Notes under the pieces: model-generated
Seen by the model: the letters and a program-made list of their open reading frames with translations, nothing else
Databases searched by the model: none
What the model was told of the DNA's origin: nothing
Made by a program: the position numbers and the translations under genes
NCBI GenBank assembly: GCA_002723255.1
Contig: PBNW01000005.1
Span: 1-54,979 of the forward strand
Reading direction: 5' to 3'
Source: Pelagibacterium sp.
GTDB lineage: Bacteria; Pseudomonadota; Alphaproteobacteria; Rhizobiales; Devosiaceae
DNA: 54,979 nt
Shown here: one piece after another, positions 45,227-54,229 of the stretch
Position numbering within the stretch: the first letter of the stretch is position 1
Layout: each line of letters opens with the position of its first letter

Positions 45227-48200
45227 TCAGTTCAACCGGCCGCTGGCATGGGCGAGCATCGTATAGACCTTGCCACGGTTGCTCACGAGCTGGTTGAAGG
45301 TCTGCTGCATGCCATTGGGGCCGTTGGCAGCTTCGCCGAGCAATTGCTCGAATTCGCTCATATAGGCTGTTGCCGTGCGCGAGAATTCGGGATCGCGCTG
45401 GAGCTTGCGGCGCACCTCGTCGAAGGTCGACTGACCGGTGATTGTGTAGAGCCGGCGGTTGAAAGCGCCCGATTCCCCATCCTGATAGCGGTTCCAGGCG
45501 GCGGCGAGGGCATCGTCGTCGATGGCGCGGGCGATATCTTCGGTCAGGCTCGAAAGGTTCAGCGGGCGCTGGGTGCCGGCCTGCTGGCTGGCCGAAGCGT
45601 TGCGCAGGACATCACGCAGCCATCCGCCTTCCTGGGGTGCGGCGGCGGAAGCCGGCTGTTGGGCAGCGGTGCCGCGTGACTGGGTGAGCGCTTCGTTGAG
45701 CCGCTCGGACGGCGATTTTTGAGCCTCTGCCGGGCGTGGCTGGGTCATCACAGGTGCCTGCTGGCGCGTCGGCTCCGGCTGACGGGCAGGAGCGGGGCGT
45801 GCGGGCTGATGAGGTGCCGGCTCGGCCGACCGGGTCGGTTCGGCAGCGGCAAGGCGTGCCGAGGGCGTGCGCGGCGTTGCGCGGCTGGACACTTCATGGG
45901 TGCCCGGCTGGGCACGCACGATGGCATTGAGCTCGGACAACGCCTCGATCTGTTCGGCAACCACGCGGCGCATTGCCGCCGCGCTGGCCCGGGTTTCTTC
46001 GGGCAGGTCGAGTACGGAACGCTGCAATTCGTTGCGGGTCGCTTCGAGTTCCTGGCCGAGCTGAGATGCGGTGGTGCGCATGGCATCGGCGGTGTCGCCA
46101 AACCGGCGGGTAGCGTCCGAGTAAGCGCGCTCGATATCGGCGAGGAGGTCGGCCTGGGTCTGGCGCAGGGCGTCGCTGGCCCGTTGCCCTTCGCCCGAGG
46201 CGAGGTCGCCAATTGTCGAAATCTGGCCGGTGACGGCATCTGATGTCGAGGCAAGAGCCTCTTCCATGGCCTTGCGGGCCGCAATCAGGCGGCGCTCGGT
46301 CTGGTTGACCGTTTCGGCGATCGACTGGGCGAAACCGCGCAGGCGGCTGTCGATTTCCTCGGTGCGGACCGCAAAACCTTCGGCAAGCGATTCCATGGCG
46401 CCACGGCGGTTTTCCAGCGTGTCCATCGTGGAGTTGGATACTTCGGCAAGGTTGGCGGCGGCATCGGTGAAGCCGGCGGTCTCGGAGTCCAGCTTGCCCG
46501 AGAGCTGGCCGAACTGTTCGAGCATTGCAGACATGGTGTTCTGCAGCGCTTCGACGTGCTGGCTCATCATCGTACCAGCCTCTTCGGTGCCGGCCATCGC
46601 GTCGCGAACGGCGCTTGTATAGGCCTGCGTCTGCTCGCCGACATTGCCCTGCAGGCGGGCCAGATTGCCGGTCGAGGCTTCCAGAACGCGCTGGAGCAGC
46701 AAATTGGCATCGTTGAGCTTGCGCAGCGAGTCGGTGATCTCGTGCTGAATGCGATTGGACGATTCCGACATGATGTCTTCGGCGTCGCGGGCATTGGCTT
46801 CGAGCGCAGCGCGCAGCAGGTTGGTCTGGCTGCCCAGCGCGTTGGTGAGCTGGTTCTGCTTGGTGTCGATGAGTTCGGCGAAACGGTCGGTGTGTTCGGA
46901 GACGATCCGGTTGATCTCGGAAGCCTTGCGGCCCAGTTCGTCCGCCGTAGCGACGGCGCGCACTTCCACCAGATCCTCGATATGAACCGAGGCAACCTTG
47001 AGCTCTTCCATGGCCTTGCGGACCACCGCGTCCATCCGCATGGCGGTCTGTTCGACGTCGGCGGAGATGTTGGCCGTAACGTTGGCCAGCTTGTCGTTGA
47101 GCACCTCTTCAATCCGGCTGGCGCCGGTTTCAAGGTCGGACATGGACTGGCCGATGGCGCTGTGGATCGAGCCGGTGAGGGTGGATTCGATGCGATCTGC
47201 GCCGCTTTCGAGGTCGCGCATGGAATCGGTGATCGTGCCGTGGATGGCCTCGTTGAGGCCGGCCAGGCGCTCGGCGGTGATTTCGGCGCGGGTGGTGATC
47301 GCTTCGGGCAGGGTGCCCAGGCGGTCATCGACCATCTCGGTAATTGCGCTGCGGGCTTCGGTGAGGCGCGCTTCGACGAGGTCGGCGGCATCGCGGGCGC
47401 TCTGACCGACCGAAGTCGCGGCCTCGCCGATCCTGGCGGTGACACCGGATTCCGCGCCGCTGATCTTGTCGACTGCGGCGTCAATTTCACGGCCGATATT
47501 GGAATTGAGTTCGGCCACCTTGCTTTCGATGAGCTCGGACATTTGGGCCGAACGACTTTCCATCGTCTCGGTGACATTGGTCAGGCTGCCATCGATTGTG
47601 AGGCGGATGCGCTCGCCCGAAGCGTCGACCGCCGTGGTGAGTTCGCTCGTCTTGCCGGAAATCGACTCCGCCATAAGGCGGGCTTTTTCGTCGAGCGATT
47701 CTTCGAGGCCGCGGGCCTGGCCCGTGATCGAACGCTCGAGGCGTTCTGCGGACTCATCGATCAACCCGCCCATATAGCGTGTGCGCTCGGTCAGCGTTTC
47801 CGAGAGCTGGTTAGAGGTGATGTCGAGCATCGAATTCATCGCATTGGCGCGCTCGGCCAGAGTGTCGTCGAGCTGAGTGGTGCGCGCCGACAGTGCGGTA
47901 TCGAGCTGCTCGGTGCGCGCATCGAGCGCGGAGGTCAGCTGTTCGCTGCGGCTGTCGAGTGCCGAGGTGAACTGTTCGGTTCTTCCATCAAGGGCAGACG
48001 TGAAGGTTTCGGTTCGGCCGTCAAGGGCCGCCGTAAGGTGCTCGGTGCGGCTGTCGATGGCCGACGTCAGATTGCCTGTGCGACTTTCAATGGCCGACGC
48101 GATTTCCTCGGCGCGGCCATCAAGGGCGGCACCGATCTGTTCGGCCCGACCGTCAAAGGCGGATGTGAGCGCTTCGGTGCGAATGTCGAGGCTGGAATTG

Positions 48201-50530
48201 AGCGCGTCCGCGCGCGTGTCGAGCGCAGCGGACAGGGCATCGGTGCGCAGATCGACGGCCGATGTAATGGCCTCGGCACGCGCATCGAGGGCTTCGGTGA
48301 GGGCCGCGGTCTTGGCGTCGGCCATGGCGCCAAAGCTTTCGCCGCCGGTTTCGAGGGCACTGGCAAGGGCACGGCCCTTGTCGTCGAGCAGTGTTTCGAG
48401 CCTGTTGGACCGCTCGGCGATCTCGGAGGTGTGGGCATCGAGCGAGGAGACGAGCTTTTCGCCCTTTTCGCCCACGATGGTGTCGACCTGGCCGATGCGG
48501 CTGTCGAGAATGACAGAGATTTCGTCGACCCGCGCGTTGAGCTGGGCCAGAGTATCGGTTCCGGCCCGGGTCAGGATGTCGCGCGTCCGCTCGGTCGATT
48601 CCTCAAGCGCGCCATCCAGCCGCAGGCTCATGGATTCGATCTGGCTCTGGAGGGCGTTGGACTGGATCGAGAAGGTCTCATCGAGCCGATTGGTGATCCG
48701 GCTCAGGGTTGCCTCTGCCTCTTCGGCGCGGCTGGCGATCCCGTTGGAGACCGTTTCGCCCAGAGCCGTAAAGCTGGTCCCGAGAGCTTCGGAACGGCGC
48801 GAGAAATCCACAAGGATGGATTCGGTCGATCCCTTGAGGACGTCGCCGATGGTGGCCGATTTTTCTTCAATGGCCGCCGAAAACGAGATCGTGTGAGAAT
48901 CGAGGGAATTGACCAGCGTGTTGATGCGTGTGTCGACCATCTCGGTGACTTCGCTGGCCCGCTGATCCAGCGCTTCGGTCAAGGCATCGGTACGACGCCC
49001 GAAGGCGGACTCGATGTTTTCCACGCCCATGCCCAGCGCGTCGGCGAGCGCTTCGGCACGGCCCTCGAATGCAGCCCGAACCTCGGCAACGCCGGTTCCC
49101 AGGGCATCGGCGAGTGCATCGGCACGACCGGCAAACGCAGCCTGTACGTCCTCGACGCCGGTGCCAAGAACCTTTGCAATCGCCTCCGCACGGCCCTCGA
49201 AGGCGGTTTCGATGCGCCCGACGCCGGCGCCCAGAGCGTCTTCGAGAATTTGGTTGCGGCTATCGAGCGCGTTGGTGAGATCGGCCGTTCTGGTGTCGAA
49301 CAGGGTGTTGAGCGCGCCCGTCGTGTCGCTGAGCGCGGTTTCCACCATGTTTGAATGCCCTTCGAGCGCGATCTGGACGCTCGAGGCACTTGAGGTGAGT
49401 ACGGTGTCGAGACGGTCGGTCGAGGTGTCGATTGCGCTGGCCAGCGCCTCGGCCCTGTCGGTCAGCGTGCCGTCGAGGCGGCCGGCGCTGTCGTCGAGCG
49501 CCATGATCAGATCGGCGGTGCGGCCCTCGATGGTTTCGGCAAAGCTCTGCGAGCGGCGCTCGAAGGTGGTTTCGATTGTCGTTCCAGCCGTTTCGATCGA
49601 TTCCGTCATCGCCGTTGCGCGATCGGAAAGCGCCTGGGTGATTTCGCCGCCGGTGGTCTTGAGGCGGTCGGTGATCGAGGTGCCGATCTCGTTGAGATCG
49701 GTTGTTACATTGCCGTGCACGGCCGCGATGGCCTCGCGCATGCGCTCGGAATTGGTGACGACGGCGTCGCGCTGGCTGGCCAGTTCCTCGATCAACTGGC
49801 GCATGCGCGTCTCGTTGTCGGAATAGGTGCGCTCAAGGGCGGTCACTTCGTTGTGGACCATCACTTCGAGCTCTCCGGCGCGCGAGAGGGCGCGTTCAAG
49901 CCCGTCGCCGATGGCGTTGACCTCGCGGCGCACGGCCTGGCCGACGGTTGCGATCTTATGGGCGGCGGCCGATTCGGGCTCGGTCAGGCGCATGGCGGCC
50001 TGGGTCATCGAAGCGGCGGCGAGGCGCAGATCCTGGGCGCGGCGCACAAGGAAAGCAATGGAAATCATTGCCAGAATGGGGAGCGCGATAATCGCGGCGA
50101 GGGCTGCAAAATCAAGGCTCTGGACGAATTCGGCGACCGAAAGCCCTTCGGTGAAACGCGGGCCATAGCGGAGCGCGGCGATCAGGCCGACGCCGACCAG
50201 CCAGAGCAGGGACGCGGTTATGGCAAACCAGATCGGCGCGTTCGAGGCGCGCGACTGGAGGGCGTAAAGAGCGGATGCGGCGGTGGAGCGGTCGTCATTG
50301 GCGACCGAGGACGCCTGGGCGGCGATCTTGTCGGCGGCACGCAGGCGTTCGGTGTTGGTGGGGGCCTCGCGGCGCTGTTCGCGCTTGGGCTCGCGGTTTG
50401 CCGGCTGGCTTTCTATCTTGCGGGCGGGCTTGTCATCCATCGAGAAGACCGAGTCCTTGAGTGCGTTTTCGACAGCTGAAAACGCAAGCGCTGCCGGATC
50501 GTCCTTGGGTGGGGTCGACTTGTTCGCCAT
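45227..50530 (-). CDS. Growth pole ring (GPR/RgsE)-like giant coiled-coil membrane protein
   Basis: A 1767-residue protein. Residues 1-95 are polar; two membrane helices lie at about 98-120 and 141-162; about 1400 residues of Ala/Glu/Asp/Ser/Thr-rich apolipoprotein-like repeats follow (11-residue units at 747-922 and 22-residue units at 432-519 in exact phase). A Pro/Gln/Arg-rich linker at about 1560-1650 precedes a conserved C-terminal domain (about 1665-1767). This architecture matches GPR of Agrobacterium (about 2100 residues) and RgsE of Sinorhizobium, which form a ring at the growing pole. It is divergent from an Hpt gene, with a CtrA-type site between. Confidence 0.8.
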   Translation of the reverse strand: MANKSTPPKDDPAALAFSAVENALKDSVFSMDDKPARKIESQPANREPKREQRREAPTNTERLRAADKIAAQASSVANDDRSTAASALYALQSRASNAPIWFAITASLLWLVGVGLIAALRYGPRFTEGLSVAEFVQSLDFAALAAIIALPILAMISIAFLVRRAQDLRLAAASMTQAAMRLTEPESAAAHKIATVGQAVRREVNAIGDGLERALSRAGELEVMVHNEVTALERTYSDNETRMRQLIEELASQRDAVVTNSERMREAIAAVHGNVTTDLNEIGTSITDRLKTTGGEITQALSDRATAMTESIETAGTTIETTFERRSQSFAETIEGRTADLIMALDDSAGRLDGTLTDRAEALASAIDTSTDRLDTVLTSSASSVQIALEGHSNMVETALSDTTGALNTLFDTRTADLTNALDSRNQILEDALGAGVGRIETAFEGRAEAIAKVLGTGVEDVQAAFAGRADALADALGTGVAEVRAAFEGRAEALADALGMGVENIESAFGRRTDALTEALDQRASEVTEMVDTRINTLVNSLDSHTISFSAAIEEKSATIGDVLKGSTESILVDFSRRSEALGTSFTALGETVSNGIASRAEEAEATLSRITNRLDETFSIQSNALQSQIESMSLRLDGALEESTERTRDILTRAGTDTLAQLNARVDEISVILDSRIGQVDTIVGEKGEKLVSSLDAHTSEIAERSNRLETLLDDKGRALASALETGGESFGAMADAKTAALTEALDARAEAITSAVDLRTDALSAALDTRADALNSSLDIRTEALTSAFDGRAEQIGAALDGRAEEIASAIESRTGNLTSAIDSRTEHLTAALDGRTETFTSALDGRTEQFTSALDSRSEQLTSALDARTEQLDTALSARTTQLDDTLAERANAMNSMLDITSNQLSETLTERTRYMGGLIDESAERLERSITGQARGLEESLDEKARLMAESISGKTSELTTAVDASGERIRLTIDGSLTNVTETMESRSAQMSELIESKVAELNSNIGREIDAAVDKISGAESGVTARIGEAATSVGQSARDAADLVEARLTEARSAITEMVDDRLGTLPEAITTRAEITAERLAGLNEAIHGTITDSMRDLESGADRIESTLTGSIHSAIGQSMSDLETGASRIEEVLNDKLANVTANISADVEQTAMRMDAVVRKAMEELKVASVHIEDLVEVRAVATADELGRKASEINRIVSEHTDRFAELIDTKQNQLTNALGSQTNLLRAALEANARDAEDIMSESSNRIQHEITDSLRKLNDANLLLQRVLEASTGNLARLQGNVGEQTQAYTSAVRDAMAGTEEAGTMMSQHVEALQNTMSAMLEQFGQLSGKLDSETAGFTDAAANLAEVSNSTMDTLENRRGAMESLAEGFAVRTEEIDSRLRGFAQSIAETVNQTERRLIAARKAMEEALASTSDAVTGQISTIGDLASGEGQRASDALRQTQADLLADIERAYSDATRRFGDTADAMRTTASQLGQELEATRNELQRSVLDLPEETRASAAAMRRVVAEQIEALSELNAIVRAQPGTHEVSSRATPRTPSARLAAAEPTRSAEPAPHQPARPAPARQPEPTRQQAPVMTQPRPAEAQKSPSERLNEALTQSRGTAAQQPASAAAPQEGGWLRDVLRNASASQQAGTQRPLNLSSLTEDIARAIDDDALAAAWNRYQDGESGAFNRRLYTITGQSTFDEVRRKLQRDPEFSRTATAYMSEFEQLLGEAANGPNGMQQTFNQLVSNRGKVYTMLAHASGRLN
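47765..48292 (-). repeat. Sixteen tandem 11-residue (33-bp) repeats
   Basis: Residues 747-922 of the pole-ring protein divide into exactly sixteen 11-residue units of the form A-L/I-D-x-R-T/A-E-x-L-T-S (e.g. ALDGRTEQFTS), without gaps. The pattern is a hendecad as in apolipoprotein-like or right-handed coiled coils. Confidence 0.85.
48974..49237 (-). repeat. Four tandem 22-residue (66-bp) repeats
   Basis: Residues 432-519 of the same protein form four 22-residue units such as ALGTGVEDVQAAFAGRADAL plus AD. Each unit holds one Gly-x-Gly-Val break followed by A-F-x-G-R. Confidence 0.8.
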
Positions 50531-50853
50531 ACTCTAAATACTCTTTACTCATGCGCCGCAAATTTTAGAAAAACGGCTTTTTCGACAATACCTTGGCGGG
50601 GGCTAGCCGCTTCGGATCCATCGCCGGCCGGGATACGGAACGCGCGGAAAAATGCCCCGCAGTGATCCCAACAGCCAATTCTCTATCGTGAGTTATACAC
50701 GGTTTGGGGCCATTGCTGAAATCTTTATTAAAAGACCGTTAACGACTTTTTTCGTGTACCCACCAGGGCTGAAAATATAGCAGATATCAGAGATTAAGGG
50801 TCTTTTTATCCAATCAAGGTTAAGCTGTCGGTAGTGATTGTGACGATTGCGTG
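50531..50853. other. Divergent control region of pole-ring and Hpt genes
   Basis: These 323 bases hold no gene. They include a CtrA-type box (50728-50742) and an AT-rich tract around 50725-50830. Both flanking genes start at its edges. Confidence 0.5.
50728..50742. promoter_or_regulatory. CtrA-type binding site TTAA-N7-TTAA
   Basis: TTAA (50728-50731), seven bases AAGACCG, TTAA (50739-50742): a perfect match to the consensus of the cell-cycle regulator CtrA of alphaproteobacteria. It lies 112 bases before the Hpt gene and 198 bases before the pole-ring gene. Binding is inferred. Confidence 0.55.
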
Positions 50854-51246
50854 ATGGTGGGAAAGATGATGCAGCCGCGGGTGGGGGTGAGCCTCGATTC
50901 ATTGAAAGTGGACAGGACCAACCGGCCGATCGATCTGGTGCATCTGGCGCGTCAGACGTTGGGGGACAGGGCGCTGGAATGCGAAGTGTTGCGCATGTTT
51001 GAAAAGCAGGTCGCGATCTATTTCGAGCGGGTGAGCGCTGCGACCGATCCCCATGAAATAACCCTTGGACTTCATACGCTTAAGGGTGCCGCGCAGGGCA
51101 TTGGCGCCATGGTTCTGGCCTCCCAGGCGCGGGCGGCGGAAGTCGAATTTGCCCGTGACGGCAAGCTCGACGAGGAGACGCTGGCCGATCTGGGCATGGC
51201 GGTTTCCGAGGTGTGCGGATACATTTCATCGATCGTTTCGGACTGA
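50854..51246 (+). CDS. Hpt (histidine phosphotransfer) domain protein
   Basis: About 130 residues. ITLGLHTLKGAAQGIGAMVL is the Hpt signature with the phosphorylatable His in HTLKG. Such a protein relays phosphate between receiver domains. Several starts are possible (GTG 50851, ATG 50854, 50866, 50869), none with a clear Shine-Dalgarno. The kinase partner is not in the window; the location beside the pole-ring gene and a CtrA site suggests a cell-cycle link. Confidence 0.82.
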   Translation: MVGKMMQPRVGVSLDSLKVDRTNRPIDLVHLARQTLGDRALECEVLRMFEKQVAIYFERVSAATDPHEITLGLHTLKGAAQGIGAMVLASQARAAEVEFARDGKLDEETLADLGMAVSEVCGYISSIVSD

Positions 51247-51252
51247 ATTTTC

Positions 51253-51268
51253 GCGCCAACAATGGCGC
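51253..51268 (+). terminator. Hairpin after the Hpt gene
   Basis: GCGCCA, loop ACAA, TGGCGC, 7 bases after the stop, followed by TAAAATCC. A weak terminator at best. Confidence 0.35.
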
Positions 51269-51390
51269 TAAAATCCATGGACTTGTGCGTTCGGTAGCCC
51301 CACATTTGCGTTTATTGATGCGCTTGTGTGTGCGGGATGGTTTTCCTATATCCGGGGCACCTCACAGATTTATCCCCGGAGCCCTTTTCC

Positions 51391-51711
51391 ATGCCTATGA
51401 TCACGTTCGTTGAACCCGATGGCGCGCGCCGCGAAGTCGAAGCGGAAAATGGTGCGACACTGATGGAGACGGCGATCCGCAACGGGGTGCGCGGCATCGT
51501 GGCCGAGTGCGGCGGGGCGTGTACCTGCGCGACGTGCCATGTGTATGTGGAAGAGGAATGGTATGGGGTGACGGGCGGCCCCTCCTCGATGGAAGAGGAC
51601 ATGCTCGATTTCGCTTTCGACGTCAAAGACACCAGCCGGCTTTCATGCCAGATCAAGATCCGCGACGACCTCGATGGGCTGGTCGTGAACGTGCCGAGCC
51701 GCCAAGGGTAG
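51391..51711 (+). CDS. Adrenodoxin-type 2Fe-2S ferredoxin
   Basis: A 106-residue electron carrier. The cluster ligands are in ECGGACTCATCHVYV (three Cys) and SRLSCQIKI (fourth Cys), the spacing of ISC/adrenodoxin-type ferredoxins. The ATG at 51391 begins MPMITFVEPDGARREV; GGAG lies 10 bases upstream. It may serve Fe-S assembly or a P450; no partner is adjacent. Confidence 0.93.
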   Translation: MPMITFVEPDGARREVEAENGATLMETAIRNGVRGIVAECGGACTCATCHVYVEEEWYGVTGGPSSMEEDMLDFAFDVKDTSRLSCQIKIRDDLDGLVVNVPSRQG

Positions 51712-51750
51712 GATCGGCGACGGTCTATCAGGAGTGTTCTCCGCCCTCTG

Positions 51751-51834
51751 CCCCGGCGAAAGCCGGGGTCCAGCAGCATCAACTACGAAATCACCGCCTG
51801 ATGTCGCTCCCGTGGGCCCCGGCTTTCGCCGGGG
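51751..51834. repeat. Pair of inverted CCCCGGCGAAAGCCGGGG palindromes
   Basis: CCCCGGCGAAAGCCGGGG (51751-51768) and CCCCGGCTTTCGCCGGGG (51817-51834) are exact reverse complements, each itself a hairpin with 6-7 bp arms. They enclose 48 bases. Such sequences occur as intergenic REP-like elements in alphaproteobacteria. Confidence 0.7.
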
Positions 51835-51870
51835 AAGCGAAGGGAGCTAAACCCGCGCGTTCGAATGCAA

Positions 51871-51902
51871 AAGGCCCCGCCGAAGCGGGGCCTTGTTTTT
51901 TT
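51871..51902. terminator. Strong rho-independent terminator
   Basis: AAGGCCCCGC (51871-51880), loop CGAA, GCGGGGCCTT (51885-51894), then GTTTTTTT. It lies between the convergent ferredoxin and phosphatase genes; on the minus strand a TTTTGC follows, so it may act both ways. Confidence 0.85.
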
Positions 51903-51911
51903 GCAAAGGGA

Positions 51912-53729
51912 TCAGTTCAGTTCGAACCTGTCGAACAGTTCGACTTCGCCTTGCGGGTCGGTGGTGTCGAAGACGTAGGAGCTGACGGTCGTCCCGTCGG
52001 GGCCGGTTTCGAGGACCGAGAACGCGGTCAGCTCGTTGCTGGCGATGCAGGGGAGGTCTTCGCCTGAGGATGCATTGGTCATTGGCGAAAACTCGGTGGG
52101 CATGACCGGTTCGTAGCCGTGCGGATCGCCGGTGACGGCGTAGTCGGCCGGATCGTAATCGAAACCGGAGGGGGCGTTGCCGCGGGCCTGGTGGCCTTCG
52201 ACGTAGCAACCATAGTTGTTGCCGACATTGGAGGTCTCGAGGATGTTCATACCGGCCGGGTTCACGAAGCGATACCAGACATGGGAATGGCCGGTGTGGA
52301 CGAACTGCACGCCGGCGTCCGAACGGAGCGGTTCGACGTGGTTGACGAACATATCGGCATCGACCGGATAGTCGTAACGCACGCCGGTCAAACGGCCAGC
52401 CTCGTCATAGTCGAGGATCTGTTCGGGGTTCGCGTAAGCGGGGATGGAATTGTCGCCCATGCCGTGTGACGGGTGGTGCATGAGCGCGAGCTTGACCGGA
52501 GCCGACTTGAATTGCTCGCTTTCGAGCACGGAAACCAGCCAGTCATACTGCTCGGAGCCTTCGGCCATATCCTCGAAGATGAATTCGCCCCATCCCCAAT
52601 TGTCGGGGGTGTCGAGGTCGGCTGCCGCCTCGCGGTATTTGCCGCGAACGCCTTCATCCTGCGAGGGGGACCGCCAGATGCGGGTGCCGTAAAGCCCGAT
52701 CATGAACACATCGCCGTAGCGGATGGCGTAATAGGTCTCTTCGCCCGGGCCGTCCGCGGGGAGGGTGAAGATTTCCTCATAGGTGGTGGTGTTGAACGAA
52801 TTGTCGGCGATCCACTGTTCGCGGATTTGCGCGTCGCCCGAGGGGTTGTAGAGGTCGGCATTGGCTTCATAGAGCGCTTCGGCAACGGCGCGGGGACGCG
52901 GGTCGTTGAACTGGCTGCCCAGCGTGGTGGCGGGGTTGTAGCGGCCCATCACTTCGTGGTTGCCGATGACCGGGAACAGCGGGGCGTTCTGGATGATTTC
53001 GCCGCCGTGATAGGTGGTCGTCGTGTCGAACGTGATATCGCCCTCGGTGCGCGACTGGGCCAGCGCATAGGCGGCGTGGCCCTGAAGACCGGGGAAGAAG
53101 GCAAAGCCGCGATTGTCGTCGAACCATTCCGAAGCGCGGTCGGGGATATTCTGGAGATCGCCGGAAAAGAACACGGCGTCGAGTTCGCCGACATTTTCGG
53201 CGATCTTTTGCATGTTGGTCGGGGTCATCGGCTTGAGCTGATGATCGGAGGTCAAAAGGATGCGCAGGGGCTGCCCTTCGGCGGGAAGCGGGGCGAGGGA
53301 AAATTCCCGGCTTTCGACGGTTTCGCCATTCTCGTCCGCCGAGCGCACGAAATAGGCCTCGCGCTCACCGGCCGTGAGGCCGTCCACATAGGCTTCGTGA
53401 CGCCAGACGTCGCGGGCCGTGGTGGCGGAGAAGACCGAGCCGTCACCATTCTGGGTGCCGACCCAGGACTGGTTGTCCTCGGCCAGACGGCTCATCTTTA
53501 TGGTTTCGGCGGCAAATTCGCGCTCGCCGACGACGACTGTGTGGTCCTCTCCTTCGAACTCGGTGAACCACACGACGTGGACGCCGTCCTGGGTGGGGAG
53601 TTGAAGGAAGGGGTCGGTCAACAAGCGCTCATCGGCCTGGCTGGCCTGGGCCATCGCGGGGATGGGGGTGCAAAGGGCGGTTGCGGCAAGAAGGCCGGCA
53701 AGGAAAAGGGTTCTGGGGGCGGGAGTCAT
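51912..53729 (-). CDS. Exported purple-acid-phosphatase-like metallophosphoesterase
   Basis: A 605-residue protein with signal peptide (cleavage near IPAMAQA, residue ~28). An N-terminal fibronectin/PAP-like domain precedes the calcineurin-like core with LLTSDHQLKPM, VFFSGDLQNIP, FPVIGNHEVMGRY, LALMHHPSHGMG and FVHTGHSHVWYR. These are the metal motifs of the superfamily (GDxx, GNHE, GHxH). It probably hydrolyses phosphoesters in the periplasm or outside. The substrate is unknown. It could aid phosphate scavenging. Confidence 0.85.
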   Translation of the reverse strand: MTPAPRTLFLAGLLAATALCTPIPAMAQASQADERLLTDPFLQLPTQDGVHVVWFTEFEGEDHTVVVGEREFAAETIKMSRLAEDNQSWVGTQNGDGSVFSATTARDVWRHEAYVDGLTAGEREAYFVRSADENGETVESREFSLAPLPAEGQPLRILLTSDHQLKPMTPTNMQKIAENVGELDAVFFSGDLQNIPDRASEWFDDNRGFAFFPGLQGHAAYALAQSRTEGDITFDTTTTYHGGEIIQNAPLFPVIGNHEVMGRYNPATTLGSQFNDPRPRAVAEALYEANADLYNPSGDAQIREQWIADNSFNTTTYEEIFTLPADGPGEETYYAIRYGDVFMIGLYGTRIWRSPSQDEGVRGKYREAAADLDTPDNWGWGEFIFEDMAEGSEQYDWLVSVLESEQFKSAPVKLALMHHPSHGMGDNSIPAYANPEQILDYDEAGRLTGVRYDYPVDADMFVNHVEPLRSDAGVQFVHTGHSHVWYRFVNPAGMNILETSNVGNNYGCYVEGHQARGNAPSGFDYDPADYAVTGDPHGYEPVMPTEFSPMTNASSGEDLPCIASNELTAFSVLETGPDGTTVSSYVFDTTDPQGEVELFDRFELN

Positions 53730-54229
53730 CGCGTCCTGTCTCCTGTGGGGAACTCACAGGATGGCTCTACGATGAGGGGCTTACAGGGGTGTGACAGGGA
53801 AATGTCGGCGCGGTGACAACAGCGCACAAAAAGAAAGGCCCCCTCACCGGACCTTGCTTTGCAAGCTCCGACCTCGCCCCCCAAGGGAGAGGTACGAACC
53901 CGCGAGCGCGGGGATATACCTCTCCTTTGGGGAAATGGGCGCGGAGCGGTGGGTGAGGGAGGCTTTTGGTTATTCTCCAGCGCGCGAGTCGTGTTTTTCG
54001 CGTCGGGAGCGAGAGGGAAATTTATTCGCGCATTGCGACCTTGGCCGCGCGCGGTGTTCCAAGGGCTTCCTGCCCAGGGAAATAAGTCTCCGAACGCCGT
54101 TGTTGCGCTTGCTGGATGGGCCGGAAACCCCTAATTTTGCGCATGTTTGGCTGTGCGTGTGTCCTCCCGATGCCGCCGCCAGTTCCAAAAACTGAACCGA
54201 TCTCGTTTACGGCCAGGAGACCCTCACCC
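53730..54229. other. Gene-free region between phosphatase and cysG
   Basis: 500 bases without a convincing gene. It contains the nested palindrome at 53836-53963; the rest (53964-54229) shows no clear structure except a probable ribosome site AGGAGA before cysG. Confidence 0.45.
53836..53963. repeat. Nested palindromic repeat, about 128 bp
   Basis: Three concentric stems: outer GGCCCCCTCACC (53836-53847) with GGTGAGGGAGGC (53952-53963); middle CCAAGGGAGAGGTA (53881-53894) with TACCTCTCCTTTGG (53917-53930); inner CCCGCG-AG-CGCGGG (about 53899-53912). It looks like a mobile intergenic palindrome family. Confidence 0.65.

Noticed and set aside
46556..49354. 932-residue open frame antisense to the pole-ring gene
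   Set aside because: It mirrors the repetitive codons of the real gene; composition is Gly/Arg-rich without domains or a ribosome site.
53791..54195. Open frames through the nested palindrome
   Set aside because: They run across a palindromic repeat and show no coding bias.
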